Assembly (NCBI GenBank): GCA_963971405.1
Contig: OZ020491.1
Span: 13,448,855 to 13,512,854, forward strand
DNA from: Psococerastis gibbosa
Lineage: Eukaryota > Arthropoda > Insecta > Psocodea > Psocidae
DNA: 64,000 bases
Direction: 5' to 3'
Shown piece by piece: positions 14,040-25,851 of this stretch (positions are counted from its first letter, which is position 1; each line of letters starts with the position of its first letter). The notes under the pieces are model-generated. The model made no database searches, was not told the DNA's origin, and saw only the letters and a list, made by a program, of their open reading frames with translations. A program made the translations under genes and the position numbers.

Positions 14040-14796
14040 GATATATGTTATTGGCGCCACACCTTGACTTAATGTTACCAGAATAATTAATTAATATTTT
14101 GACCTTTTCACCCGATAAAAATTCCCCTGGTTGTAATTAATGGCAAAATGATAAAAACATTTATAATGGTCTATTGCTGCATTATGCCCATTAGCCTCTA
14201 ATTATAAAGCCTGCTGGTAGAATTCAGGCGCGAGCTTAAGTTTTTAAAGAAAGGGTTCAGCCCTGAAAAATATATATTGTTGTTGACATAATTACGAGAG
14301 ATTTAATTGATGAATTCTACATAATAAGCAGAATCATTATGTAATTTTTCGAAATTTATTTCAGAAATAAATCTCCCTTTCTAACACACTTGTGGATTAG
14401 ATTTTTACCCCTAAATCCTTTTAATTTTAACTTAGCACAGGCTGCACAGCCTATGTCACTATAGTATGTTATCATATTGCAGCAGTTAGAGGTTAGGGGG
14501 TCATGACCCCCCCTCCCCCTAAATTAGTAAATTCATAAGATACCTAAAAAAATTTTTTGAATAAAACTCAACTTTACAACAACAAAAATTACCTTTTAAA
14601 CTTACAAAAGACTTGTGACCCCCCCCTAAATTTTAATTAATTAAAATTAGGTACAAAGTAGGTATTAACTTATTAGAAAGCCTCTACATAGGTAGGGGAA
14701 TTAGGTACCACCCCGGCCCAAGGTTTGAATCCCATTTCCATACATTTTTCTCTCATAGCGTAGTCTATGTTAGAATATGTTAGTCAGAAGTCAGAA

Positions 14797-14978
14797 CAAG
14801 GCCGTAGCCAGGATTTTGTTTCGGGGGGGGGGGGGGTTAGAAATTTCATTGGGTATTACATAGTGGTTTTTTTCCTCTGAAAATCCAATTCTATCTAGTA
14901 TGAAGCCATTTCATTTCGGGGGGGGGGGGGGGGGTTTGAACCCTCATGAACCCCACCCCCCCCTTGGCTAGGGCCTTG
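14797..14978. mobile_element. G-tract MITE (hAT-like), 8-bp duplication
   Basis: 182 bp, ends CAAGGCCGTAGCCAGG and CTTGGCTAGGGCCTTG, two long G runs inside. Flanked by AGTCAGAA (14789-14796) and AGTCAGTA (14979-14986), one mismatch. The empty site corresponds to about 1190 in the duplicate. Confidence 0.82.
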
Positions 14979-15083
14979 AGTCAGTATGCTATAATCTTCC
15001 GATCAATTGAAGAATGTGAAGTGACATTATCACAATATTTATATAAGGAACGCGTAAGTTACACGAATTTCGAAGTAAGTCGA

Positions 15084-15255
15084 CTTCGATGGCCAGGTGG
15101 TAACGTGCTTGCACTTGTGCTAGTCTTTACACGCCATGCGATCGGAGACGTGTCGTAGCTCAACACGGGTACTAACCTATAGAGGTGACTGAAAAGGTCA
15201 ATCGGATACATTCATTAAATTGTTTGTATGCGATTAATCTTTTTAAAAAGAAAAA
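15084..15255 (+). mobile_element. SINE family 3 copy
   Basis: Begins GACTTCGATGGCCAGGTGG, carries GATCGGAGACGTGTCGTAGC and ends TTTGTATGCGATTAATC plus T-rich DNA. Other copies: 34190-34330 (-), 47235-47365 (-), 47425-47590 (+), 53535-53690 (-), 56108-56285 (+), 57618-57785 (+). Confidence 0.7.
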
Positions 15256-15604
15256 AAGAAGAAAAAAAAAGTAGGGTAATGACACATAAATATACAGTAT
15301 AGACTGCGCATGCCATAGGCTAAGTATGCTACTGAACCTTGACAGGCTGTGACTGGCTCATTGGGTGGAACCCCTTCCTTCGGTGGGCTTTAATACTTAT
15401 TGCAGCCAGAGGCGTATTTATGCTACGTGCCACCCTGTGCTACCCAACTATATTGTAAAGAATGTAAATAATTCTAATTAACATACTAGTGTTAATTTTG
15501 AAGTACTTAGTAGTCCGCCCACCCCCCGGCGGAAAGGTTTAAAAAAAACAAAACAATAAAAGGTTTTGTAAACGCAGTATTGATACCAAAACCAGCATTC
15601 AAAA

Positions 15605-15746
15605 GGCGGGGTTCCCACATACGTCAATGGTCAATGGTAAATATGGTTTTGACGTGATAGTAGACATTTTTAGTATGTCTTTAATGTCTGCTAAAGCGTC
15701 AATTTCATATTTCTCATTGACCATTGACGTATGTGGCAACCCCGCC
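15605..15746. mobile_element. Foldback MITE, 142 bp, 3-bp duplication
   Basis: Nearly complete palindrome: GGCGGGGTTCCCACATACG at the left, its complement at the right, AAA on both flanks. Same length as the copies at 25122-25263 and 26993-27134. Confidence 0.8.
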
Positions 15747-15944
15747 AAATTTCCCAGTCAATTACGGTATTTTTATTGTTATTTTTCTTAATTCGTTCCT
15801 TAAAAGTCTAAAACAGTCACTAATACCCATCTAATTAACATTAATCATTTCCCCAGACATTAATTGCATTTTCCTGTTGTTTTACAAAAATATGGAATGC
15901 CAATTTAACAATTCGTTTCTCCTAATTAATATTAATGAGAGGGG

Positions 15945-15951
15945 TATAAAA
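15945..15951 (+). promoter_or_regulatory. TATA box of gene A'
   Basis: TATAAAA, about 64 bp before the ATG at 16015. Confidence 0.6.
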
Positions 15952-16014
15952 GTTACTGTATGTTTTAACTACAACTTACTGTATGTTTGCTGCTAGTACT
16001 AAGTACAGTTCAAA

Positions 16015-17468
16015 ATGGTTCGAGAGTCTTGTCTGCTTTTTGCAACAGCCGCTTTGTTGATTGGTAAGATCTTTCAGTGATATAATAAATAAATAATTAA
16101 ATAATATACAGTATATAATGTGAATCATAGTTGTCAGAACAAACCAAAACGATCTCCAAAATAATCTGCTTAATATCGTATAATAGGCTAGGTTTTCAGT
16201 TATAAAAACTATTTTTTCCTAATTCACACAATTTGGAAAATTTATACAGGTTATCGTAGGTACTGATTTCAATTCATGACTTAAGTCATAAAACGAAACA
16301 CAAAAATGGCAATACGCAATTGAGAAAAGTACCATTTCTACTTTTCCCCCCTTAATGCCACGTGCGTAGGGTGGGGGGGGGGGGGGTCGCCCCGGACCCA
16401 TTTCTTGAACTCGCTCCGCTCGGATTCTAACACCTTGAGCTCGAGCATTGATTTCCTTCTTGCTCTTGCGAGTTGTTCAATCCTTTCCTCGAGGGTTGTC
16501 CTCGGTCTGCCGATGGGTCTTCTTCCTTGTGGCCGAGAAAAGTACATCAACTAAGCTAACCAGCTAACTTCCCAAGAAGAATTCCAAAAAGAGTCATATT
16601 GGGCGGTAATCGTTACTGCATCGTCATTGTGACGAGTATAATCACATTACCAGCCACGACAAGATTAATAACAATACTCATTTCTTCCCAAATCAATTAT
16701 TCAAACAATTCCTATTGGCCTTGAATACATCGTTTCCAATAAATTTGTTCAGACTAACTAACTCACAATAGAGATTCAAATTATTGCGGATGTCCGCCCC
16801 AGATATGAAAGTAAAGAGAGGTGTAGGTGAGCAATTTGACGGCCTTCGCACATTTTCGGCAGCCAAGTCGCGCCTCCGCACCAAGGCTTTGATCTTAAAC
16901 TGATTCGGATGCCTGGAGTACTACTGCATATCCAGTTTCTTCGTAACTGTTAAATCAGCAGCCTGATCGAGGCGATTATGATACCGGGGTTAAATAAATA
17001 CCCTAGGATTATAACTGTAGCAAACAAATTTTGAATAGCACTTTCCATTATAAAATTATCTTGTTTACATTTTTAATACCAGGGGATTAAATAAATACCA
17101 GTATTATAAACGCCTCGATCAGGCTGCTGAAGAAACCAAAAATAAAGTAACTTATGCATTCACTATCTTTGCCTCTTGTTACAGGAGTAATTGCAGGACA
17201 GCCGCAGAAGCGCAGCGTGGACTCTGTCACAGAGCCGCCTTCCCAAGATGCGCCAACAGCAGTAACCACAGCAACACCACCACCACCACCACCACCACAG
17301 CAACCAACGAGTCTCAATATGCTATTCAAACGTACAGAAAACCGCTTCCTCCAAAATGATACAGGCAGGAGTCTGTGGGAAACTGCGCAACCCGTTTTGA
17401 CAAGGTTTCTTCATATGGCAGCCAAACCAATCTTTTACTTTTTCCTGATGTTTGTCATGCAAATGTGA
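16015..17468 (+). CDS. Gene A': secreted orphan protein with polyproline and dibasic sites
   Basis: Exons 16015-16063 and 17185-17468, phase 1, 110 residues; AATAAA at 17501-17506. The signal peptide MVRESCLLFATAALLI runs into GVIAG with likely cleavage after VIA. Mature part: QPQKR (dibasic), an acidic/Pro/Thr stretch, a run of seven prolines, LFKR (second dibasic), then LWETAQPVL and the hydrophobic end AAKPIFYFFLMFVMQM. The last 30 residues align with gene A (WE, PVL, AAKP, FFL-FV), while the N-terminal half does not. The dibasic sites suggest processing by a prohormone-type convertase (inference). It sits where A sits in the other cassette. Function unknown. Confidence 0.75.
16335..16550 (-). 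pseudogene. LINE endonuclease/RT C-terminal fragment in the A' intron
   Basis: The minus strand reads GRRPIGRPRTTLEERIEQLA followed by a charged stretch, typical of the C-terminal tail of non-LTR retrotransposon polyproteins (GRP-x-R motif). Truncated by a C tract at about 16372-16386. Confidence 0.5.
16955..17130. mobile_element. Foldback MITE (CCTGATCGAGGCG ends)
   Basis: Inverted ends CAGCAGCCTGATCGAGGCG and CGCCTCGATCAGGCTGCTG. Internally the TACCGGGG and TACCAGTATT blocks relate it to longer relatives at 22495-22815 and 59370-59755; 51725-51880 matches its interior in reverse. Confidence 0.7.
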
Positions 17469-17509
17469 TCCTGAAACTTGTAGCCGTTCGGCGAAACGAT
17501 AATAAATAA

Positions 17510-18186
17510 ATATTTCTGACTGAGATGTTATTTTCTCTATTAATAAGATGTTCATATAGACGATAAAATTTATTTAAGGCTTTACAAGTGCACCAACTTT
17601 GAAAAATGTAGGTTATTTTTTTTTCCAAAGAACAATTAGTAGCATATGTAGAATAAGCATATTTACATAAACACCGGTAATTACATTTTTGTTTTGGCAT
17701 ATAAGATTTGTGTCCTTTTGTAACGGCTGAAGCTAATCACAGATATTTACTAAATTACTTCTGGCGGAGCAACTCGAACACTAAAATAATATCATTAATA
17801 ACCGTAAGATTGACTGAAGATAAACATATAACGAAAGCAACAGACTACCCCATAAAATTAATTATTTTTAATTTGCTCCAATAAACTTACTGAATTGACC
17901 CTAGATACTGGGAAATGTATATACTAGTAATATTCCACAAAATATATATATATTGGACAACTACGGTTACCCCTCTGTAAAATTGATACACAATTTATAT
18001 ACAGTTCATAGTTTTCAAAATTTTGGTGTAGGTACCGTACAGTGGTATCGTAAATAATTGTCTCGTGATTGAATATGCGTTGCCTATAGATTTTCCCCAT
18101 CCTATAGCATTGGATTGAACATTTCTTTTCTTCGTTTCGGGATCCGTCTCCGTTGCTTTCGATTTATATTATATATCACCCTTGAT
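17510..18186. other. No gene seen
   Basis: AT-rich DNA after gene A'. No repeat family recognised. Confidence 0.4.
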
Positions 18187-18357
18187 CAAGGCCGTGCCCA
18201 GGTTTTGATTCGGGGGGGGGGGAGGGGACTTTTCACACAATTGATTAATGAATTAATGGATGAATTCTTCAAACAATACAGGTTTACATAAATAAAAATA
18301 TTTCGGGGAGGGGGGGGGGGTCCGGACCCCTTGGACCAACCCCTGGGCACAGCCATG
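18187..18357. mobile_element. G-tract MITE (hAT-like), variant with GTGCCCAGG end
   Basis: 171 bp, ends CAAGGCCGTGCCCAGG and CTGGGCACAGCCATG. Flanked by CCCTTGAT on both sides (18179-18186 and 18358-18365). Confidence 0.82.
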
Positions 18358-18728
18358 CCCTTGATGACCTACCGACTAAGCCACTTGACCAAAATTATCC
18401 TGGAACTGGAATACCAGTTTTTAAAACATCATTTTCCAGTTCCAGGTCTATATGTATGATGTTCTGATGTGACTGAATGTATTAGTCCCCGTTGTTTCTA
18501 CCTTATTTTATAAAAAGACGGAACTGTTGAATATCTTTTGCATCGGAGTGGGTTAAAGTATAAATATCCTATTTACCAGTTAAAAAAACTCCCAGAGTAA
18601 ATTCCGTTGGTGCTACGCCTGCCGGACCTCAAAAGGAGTCTATACAATAGCAATTCAATTAATTTTTAACTAAAAGACATAACATTCGTCATTAACGACT
18701 ATACGTGCATATTAAATTAAGCATAATT

Positions 18729-18782
18729 AGGCGCCTAGAGTAATGTCAGGATTAGTCACACGACAGCATTTTTCTATATAAG
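18729..18782 (+). promoter_or_regulatory. Gene B' promoter block and TATA
   Basis: TATATAAG at 18775-18782, preceded by the same GGCGCC / GTAATGTCAGGATT block as gene B. Confidence 0.65.
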
Positions 18783-18835
18783 CGACGCAGAATGAAATAG
18801 GCAGCCACAAACATTGCCGTATACTCTAGTGCATC

Positions 18836-20078
18836 ATGTTAGGAGTTTGGATTTTCCTAATTTCAACCGCCGCACTATTTGGTAAGAACAGCACTATAGT
18901 TAGTTTACGACTGAAACTCATAGGCAGCTTTTAAAATAAAAGTCTCACCTCCCAGGCCCCACTTTGCTACCAGACAAATTTGAAAATCCATCTTTATAAT
19001 TCATGTATACGACAACCTCGATAACTTCGACACCCCAGGTTGCAGTCAGGGTATAGGTAGGTAATTATTTGCTCTGAAGCAAACCAATATATAGACAATT
19101 GCACTACAGTCTACAAAAGACATCGTGAAACTTAACTAATATGACAAAATTATGCAACAAACTAAATTTAAAAACAAACATATTTTATAAATATTCAAAC
19201 TATTAAAATGTGTAACTATATCTGTACCACAATAGGGCTACTCCTTAAAGGAAATATAGCCTAATGTCGTTACTGCATAAGTATGCACTGCATGCACCAT
19301 AACATGTTAAAAATTGATTTGACAATGTATTTATATATTATAGGCTATCTTATCTTATCAACTTTACTCTATTAGCCTACTGCTAGTACATGGAATAAAG
19401 TATAAAATAAGTTATAATAACTACTATTAGGTATAGCTGACGACAGCGCTGTGAGTTTTATAGTAAACAACTTAACCTTTTTTTAGTAGACACACTCCAC
19501 CACTCGTAAGTTGCTTCAGTTGCTTTTATTGTTATAACAGAGGGAGAGTAGCGTGTCTCCATGAATGACATGAATATTTATTGGGCAGACCGGTCTATTA
19601 TATCTGATACACGGCTTCAAGAGGATACAGGCCATAAACTGTGATCGGTTGACAACATGAACTGTCATGGCTGTCACAAAAAGTTGCTGATTTCGATATC
19701 AAAAAATTATTATCCTCATAACCATGTCCATTGCTTATTGTGCATTCAGTCATTCAGCAATATTTATATAGCTTTCTTGCTTCAGGCATGAACCAAGCAG
19801 CCAGCACTGGCATCACACAAATTGCTGAACCAAGTGCTACTGGCATCCCACCACCTGGCGACAAAATGCAGACCGGCAGATCAATGGGAAATGCTGATAT
19901 TTCTATAGCAGGCACGAATAGTGACGAAAGCTTCAGAGCAAGCATTCAAATATCTGACTCTAATGCAGTTGCAATCTCCAAGATGTCTACTTTCGATTAT
20001 ATCATGCATAACATCGTAAAATTCTTAAAAAATATTGCTAAGCATATAGTGCTTTCTCTTTCTTACAATACTTTTTAA
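18836..20078 (+). CDS. Gene B': secreted orphan protein, 112 residues
   Basis: Exons 18836-18881 and 19786-20078, phase 1. The signal peptide MLGVWIFLISTAALF and split Gly lead into MNQAASTGITQ. Compared with B, the N-terminal Ala/Gln stretch is shorter and the blocks DKMQTGRSMGNADIS, IQISDSNAVAISKMSTFDYI and NIVKFLKNIAKHIVLSLSYN are retained. The last 25 residues differ mainly by conservative changes, as expected if the C-terminal helix is under constraint. No Cys. The intron lacks the NUMT and MITE found in B. Confidence 0.78.
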
Positions 20079-20329
20079 TATTTGCATTGTGAAAATGATA
20101 GTAAATAAGATAATGTTCATGCTTTTAGATTGACTTTAGATTCTCCTTCATATTATCGTTTATGAGGATCAACACAATTAAAACAATGCACACTTTATTA
20201 TCGTCTTATTTTTTTGCCTGATGATCCATAGGCCATATTAAATTAATTTCTATTTGCCGTACTTAATTGTTTTATGTTACAATGCAGTTTTATTTCAGTT
20301 GTTTAATAGGCTAATACTTTGTCGTGCCT

Positions 20330-20690
20330 AAATAAATACAGGCAGTAGGCTTATAAACTTCCACAAGGCATGTTTTCACAAATGTCGCATCGAAATTCAA
20401 ATCATTACGAAAAAAGAAAAAAAAAACATTGTTTTGGTGGTGAATTTTAGGCAGTTCGTTCAGTTCAATTCCACAATTAATGCAGTATACTGAGTTGGTG
20501 GAGGAGCAGCCATAGGTATATAAGGCCTGAGCGCTAGCTCCCATCAGAAGAAGAACATTCTTGTTAAAAAATATATACAGCTGTGATTTGGCAAGAGCAC
20601 AACAACCCTTTTCAGAGCAGCACTCTGCTGAAGGTCTAAATTGATCGCCAATCTTAGCTAGAATAGGTATATAAAGAAGAAGAAGAAGCA
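20330..20690 (-). repeat. Interspersed repeat with CTGCTCT motif, pair with 53195-53400
   Basis: On the minus strand, AAGATTGGCGATCAATTTAG and then GCTGCTCTGAAAAGGG, matched by AAGATTGGCGATCATTATGG and CTGCTGCTCTAAAAAGGG at 53226-53285. It starts after CTT repeats. The open frame is not a known protein, so I take it as a dispersed repeat, possibly a LINE tail. Confidence 0.45.
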
Positions 20691-21429
20691 ATAAATGAAG
20701 ATAGTATAAAGGAGAAGTGTCGAATTGGGAATGTCAATATTGTTACCGATTGATGTGATCATCATGAGTAGAGGAAGAATAGAGGAAGATTGATGAGATA
20801 TAGGCTAGGTTTTGCGGCGTCACGTGGGACAGAAGGAACGCTTCAAAACAGATCCTTGAATGCACGCTTACCAACGGGGTGAAACGAGATATGGTGGTTT
20901 AATCGCAAAGGGAGGGTAGAGTGTCTCCGCCAAGGATGGTTTGGACAGGTTACTATCCTGCTCACAGAGACCTACATCTGATACTAACGGTTACCAAGCA
21001 GGAAACAAACTTATGAGTTTGAGAGACTTTTTAAATTTAAAATAACAACCTTTCAACAGTTTTTTCTAAGTTTTGGGAATGTTGTGAGACCGTCAAGGCC
21101 GTAGCTTAGATTTGGGACGGGAGGGGGGGGGGGGTATGTAAGCTAGCCTAAAGCCCGAGGCTACCATAGTAGTGTATACCGAGCCTAAGAAAGCAAAACA
21201 GGATCTTGGTAAATCCAACAAAACAATATAGAAAGAACAAAACAAATTTATTCAATATTACCTGTATTTAAAAACGACCTTTTGAAGGCACTGGCAAATA
21301 ATGTAAGTATACGAAAATACATTGTGGATGATTCCCCCCCCCCACCCCATAAATACGGCCTTGTAAACCGTGAGTAGGCCTAATTCTACTTGTACATAGC
21401 TAACCCAATCCCTCCATTAAATCTACAAT

Positions 21430-22140
21430 ATATATAATTTAAGGATCATTTGGGCGCCCAACACTATAAATTCCTCTTCAACTTTATCAGCACAACTTAA
21501 TTCTTGCGGAATAGTCCAGAATTCGTTACTGTTGGGTGCCAGTCCATATAGGCATAAATTTATGGGATTCTGTAGCGCCATTCTTTACATTACATTTTCA
21601 TCACGTCATAGGTCTTATTAAAAATATAATTATTTTAATGATGAAAACAAACTATGATGAAAAGTTCATTAATTAAGGGAAATTCATCAAGGTTAATGTT
21701 TTGAAAATACGTCGCCGTTAGGTATTAATTAATGGGCTTCTGAGGCGCCATTCTCAACATTGCATCACGCCAGAGTCCTATCAAAATAATTATTTTAACG
21801 ATGAAAACAACTAAAATTACTTAGGCTATTATGAAATGTTCGTTAATTAAGTGAAATTCAAGGTTAATCTTTTTAAAATGCATCTCCCTTGGGTATTAAT
21901 TAATGGGCATACATTTAAGGGCTTCTGCGAAGCCATTCTCAACATTACATCACGGCAGGCTTATCGTCACGGGTCTTGTTAAAATAATAATTATAATGGT
22001 GAAAAGAACTATCTGTAGCAATTCCGAAAATTTAATGTTCATTAATTGAGTATTAGTGTTCTTTAAATTATGCATCACCTTTAGGTTAAATGACGGGCTT
22101 CACTGTGTCTCGTTATTTCAGTTCCCCAAACTTTATAGCT
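21430..22140 (+). pseudogene. Gene-less copy of the C promoter region
   Basis: Three tandem units of the C upstream repeat (starting near 21560, 21735 and 21905), then the start-region signature CTCGTTATTTCAGTTCCCC at 22109-22127, as in C and C'. No ATG-GGAAGCTATTGG exon follows; a short diverged stretch leads to a foldback element at about 22495. I read it as a C paralogue whose gene body was deleted. Confidence 0.6.
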
Positions 22141-22494
22141 TGTGTATTTTTAGCATAGACATTATGAAAAAGGTAAAAGGAAAATGTACTGTATGAGCTC
22201 TTTTTCATATTCAGAACAAATTAATTTTACTTATCAGCATCTGCTTCCGGACAATGATTCAAAGCTCGACAAATATAGGTGACGCTCGTAGTTTAAGTCT
22301 TAGCTAGAAATTATGAATACAGCTTGCCCTTTTATTCTTGTAAAAAACTTTTTCTCCGGAGGCAAACACTCTTATTATATAATACTATATTGCTTGGAAA
22401 TTGAGAAAAAATGAAAAATAAACGTATGCTTCATCTTAGGAATTTGGCTGATTAACTGTACTAAAAATTTCACATCTCTCCTGCAGCCCAATTA

Positions 22495-22815
22495 TGGCGA
22501 TTTGGGATTAATACCGAGATTTATTCAATTGTTTTAAACAAGTGCAAAATGCGCGGGAACTCAAATTGATAAATTAATATTTTTTGTGAGTTTTCAATTT
22601 TTGCTCCCTTAGATATGTAGACACATTAATTATAATTCCTATTATATTTCAAAATTCTACCTGTACATTTTAAAGTTTATTAGTATTTTTTTTCATACAA
22701 TTCTACTAATTTATTAATTTGAAATTCCCCCGCATATTTTAATACCGTCACGTGACATATCATACGATATCGGTATTAAAAAACAAACCCCGGTATTATG
22801 TTAATTCCAAATCGC
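22495..22815. mobile_element. Foldback element
   Basis: Ends ATGGCGATTTGGGATTAATA and AATTCCAAATCGCCAT. Internal CGCGGGAA / TCACGTGAC blocks are shared with 59370-59755. Confidence 0.65.
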
Positions 22816-23104
22816 CATAGGGCTGCCGGAGATGCGATTTAATCACTACCTACCTCACTGCCTCTGGCTGGCAAGCAGACGCATGTAGGTGCATCACGAG
22901 CTTTCCTGAAGTTCATCGTATATATCAGGTATACTTTTCACTACTTCAAATTACTAATAAAACGGTTCTCAAACTTTCAGTAGGATTACACCCCCACCCC
23001 CCCCCCCCCCCCAAGTAAATACATTTACCGACAGTTTTGCTAAATGCTACAGATAATCGGTTTGGTTCACTAAGTCTTCTTCCAAAGAGTAACGGGTACC
23101 AACT

Positions 23105-23440
23105 AGAAAACATATGTATTAGTAGGCCTATGTCTACATTTCCAACCCAATTCCTCATTAACACAATTTATTTAATTCCTGTTTAATTTCATCAAGAAAA
23201 GTCTATTGCTGTTGACTGTAGGGGGCCTGTCCATTATCCTATCATCTAATGGCGCCATTCTTAAGTATTACATTACGGTAGGCCTATCGTAATGGGTCGT
23301 ATCAAAATTATTATTTTAATGATGAAAAACACTAATTAATAGTACCTATTGTGAAATGTTCATTAATTAAGTGAAATTAAGTGTTTTGTAAAGGTTTTAA
23401 TAGCCTTCACTGTCCCTAATTATTTCAGTTGCCCAAAAAA
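23105..23440 (+). promoter_or_regulatory. Gene C' upstream region
   Basis: One copy of the C-type unit (ATGGCGCCATTCTTAAG at about 23249, ATCAAAATTATTATTTTAATG, ATGAAATGTTCATTAATTAA-like) followed by TTATTTCAGTTGCCC just before exon 1. No TATA box seen. Confidence 0.5.
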
Positions 23441-23447
23441 CCTTACA

Positions 23448-24254
23448 ATGAAAGGAAGCTATTGGACATTGCTTACTGCCCTAATTGCATCTGCTGGTAA
23501 GACTTGGGATGCATTTTTAGCTTTATAATGATTATTATTATTAGCATTATCAAGGCTGTAGCCAGGATTTTTTCGGGGGGGGGGGGGGGTTAGATATTTC
23601 ATAGGATATTACTTAGTGGTTTTTCCTCTCAAAACCCTTTCTATCTAATACCAAGCCATTTCATTTCGGGGGGGGGGGGGGTTAGAACCCTCCCTTGGCC
23701 ACGGCCTCGAGCATTATGAATATCGGAAACAATTGGTACGTACATTGAAATATGCTGGATAGCCAATTGGACCATCAAAAAACAATACAAAACAATAGAG
23801 AAACACGAATTCGAGCAAAAGTTTAAAGCAACTGAATTCCGCTAGAAATCAGCAGTAATCATTCTTGATTTTTGCGAGCAAAACATATGGAAATTGACAG
23901 TTAGCTTATTGGCTGCCTCCCCCTATGTATAGGTAGTTGAGTTTTGTTAAATTTCCAGCCTACAGCAATGGATTTATTCAACCGAATAAACAAGTAACAT
24001 ACGACACGACAGCACCTTTCGTTGCTGAAAATCAAATTAAAGGAGTAAAAATCCATGGAGGTGCGGGTAACAACTTCTATCAGCAGCAGCCGCCATGGCA
24101 ATTGATGCAGAACGGCAAAATGGCGCAAATTATGAAGGAATGGTGGGATAGTTTCACAAAGTCTTCCATATATCCGCTTGTGAAAGAAATGGTTCGGCAA
24201 ATGGTGGAGCCCACTCTCAGAAAATATTGTTTTGAATATTGCCCAAGATTATGA
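23448..24254 (+). CDS. Gene C': secreted orphan protein, 114 residues
   Basis: Exons 23448-23496 and 23959-24254, phase 1. The signal peptide MKGSYWTLLTALIASA plus split Ala leads into YSNGFIQPNKQ. The middle is expanded relative to C (GGAGNNFYQQQPPWQ), then EWWDSFTKSSIYPLVKEMVR and the C-terminal C-x3-C (Cys107, Cys111). The last 40 residues differ from C at only a few positions, against a poorly alignable middle. The intron carries a G-tract MITE (23551-23709). No function recognised. Confidence 0.8.
23551..23709. mobile_element. G-tract MITE (hAT-like) in the C' intron
   Basis: 159 bp, start CAAGGCTGTAGCCAGG, two G runs. Perfect 8-bp duplication AGCATTAT at 23543-23550 and 23710-23717. 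Confidence 0.85.
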
Positions 24255-25060
24255 AAGAATCAGCCTATTGTATTTCAAAATCTGGCCTAAGGTAGATTAC
24301 AATAGAATTCTAATCTCGCCTACACATTATTTACACCATGATCCGCGTATAAAAGAAATGTTCCTGCAAATGATAGAGACCGCACCCCCACTTATATGTT
24401 TTTGATAATGTTGATTAATTTTTAATTACAATTGACACTTTCACTGCATGAGTTATACACGATGAAGTAATAGAACCCGGGATGATAAACCGTGGTCTGA
24501 AAGCGTACTTAGATGTCGAAATGGGAGTACGCATTCAGATCGACCCCCAGATTCGACTGCTTCATCATTGACTAAATTAGGGCCGATCCGACGACTGATA
24601 CTTAAATTTTAAGTGACGCTTATCTTGCTGCTATTATTATTTTTATTTTCGAATCAGCTGACGTAGTTAGCCTATGTCAGCCAATTCAATCACTCCACTT
24701 CACTTTTTTCCCAGTCCGGTAACCACCCTGGGTAAGGTACAATAAATTGAAAATATAATAATAATAATATAAAAAGATGAGAGGACTTACATTTTAAGTA
24801 AAGCTTATCTTGCTGTTATTATTATTATTATTATTAACTGATTTGAAATTAAAACTAATTTTTTTTTGCTAACACAGACGTGAAATAGAAAACATGTTGC
24901 ATCATCTACAGCGTTTACTGTGCGAGCCCCCGACAAGTTGATTAACTTGGGGGCCCACAGGTTATTTGTATTATAAGGGTATAATTGTTAATTTATAAAT
25001 ATATTCCTTCGGCGCAAGGGAGTACCGGCCGAAGAAGCAGAAGAAGAAAAAAAAAAGATT
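24255..25060. other. Repeat debris after C'; no gene seen
   Basis: A short copy of the 9285-type foldback (24465-24590), an element with CAGCTGACGTAGTTAGCC and (AAT)n tail (24650-24780, paired with 26575-26700), and a tail ending near 25040 (GGCCGAAGAAGCAGAAG). Confidence 0.5.
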
Positions 25061-25121
25061 ATTAGCGTACCACGCCCTGGTTGAATCCATAGTAAGCTAC
25101 GGTATAACAGTATACTTCAAA

Positions 25122-25263
25122 GGGGGGTATTCCACATACGTACAACGTCAATGAAAATTATGAAATTGATGGTGGCAGCAGAATTTTTAGTATGTAAAAA
25201 TGTCTGCTGCCACCATCAATTTCATAATTTTCATTGACGTTGTACGTATGTGGAATACCCCCC
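25122..25263. mobile_element. Foldback MITE inserted in the LINE reading frame
   Basis: 142-bp near-perfect palindrome (GGGGGGTATTCCACATACG...). Flanks AAA / TAA. Removing it rejoins the RT frame, so it landed after the LINE copy was made. Confidence 0.8.
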
Positions 25264-25851
25264 TAAGATAGAAATACATACACCTACAAACTAGAAATGA
25301 AACAAAAGCGTATAATAAAAAACATGTTATCAAATAAAATCAACAAGAAATACAAACAATACGACGAAAAATTCAAACATGCAAACATTCTGCCAATAAC
25401 GAAACTATTCAAGTATAAATTAATACGAGATAACTATTTTAAAAAAGAATACCAAATAGATGACAAAGGGAAGTACAATACAAGAAACCCAAAAAAGCTT
25501 AAGTTTGAGATAACATATAACAAATACGGAGAGAGATTAAACAAAGTACTTATACCAAAGATATTTAATGAACTTCCTCCACAAATGAAAAAATTTAAAC
25601 AGATGGGTGAGTTAAAAGCGGGTATAAAAAGATGGCTGGTCAATGGGAGTTAATAATAATAAAAACTGACATTAAAATAACAAGTTAAAATAAAATTAAA
25701 ATAAAAATAAAATAAAATAAACATTATAAATAAATAACAAAAATAAATGATTAAGCCTTGTTCAGCAGCACTGTATGAGTATTTTGTCCCAAATAAGCGC
25801 TAGCTTATTGGGGATGCGGGATGGTATTATTATGTATTGTATTTTTGTAAT

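Larger units (their letters stand above)
14040..24260 (+). repeat. Segmental duplication, copy 2 (genes A'-B'-C')
   Basis: Second copy of the three-gene cassette. It has an extra C-type promoter block (21430-22140) without a gene. Private insertions include the G-tract elements at 14797-14978, 18187-18357 and 23551-23709 and foldback elements at 15605-15746 and about 16955-17130. These are absent from copy 1, so they postdate the duplication or were lost from the other copy. Confidence 0.8.

Noticed and set aside
14946..15158. Frame RWPGGNVLALVLVFTRHAIG also seen at 57.6 kb
   Set aside because: It is the SINE family 3 sequence read in one frame. Seven copies in both orientations.
20311..20691. 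126-codon minus frame with CCSEKGCC, Cys-rich-peptide-like
   Set aside because: The core repeats at 53.2 kb with frame differences and sits beside CTT repeats, so it is more likely a dispersed repeat than a gene.
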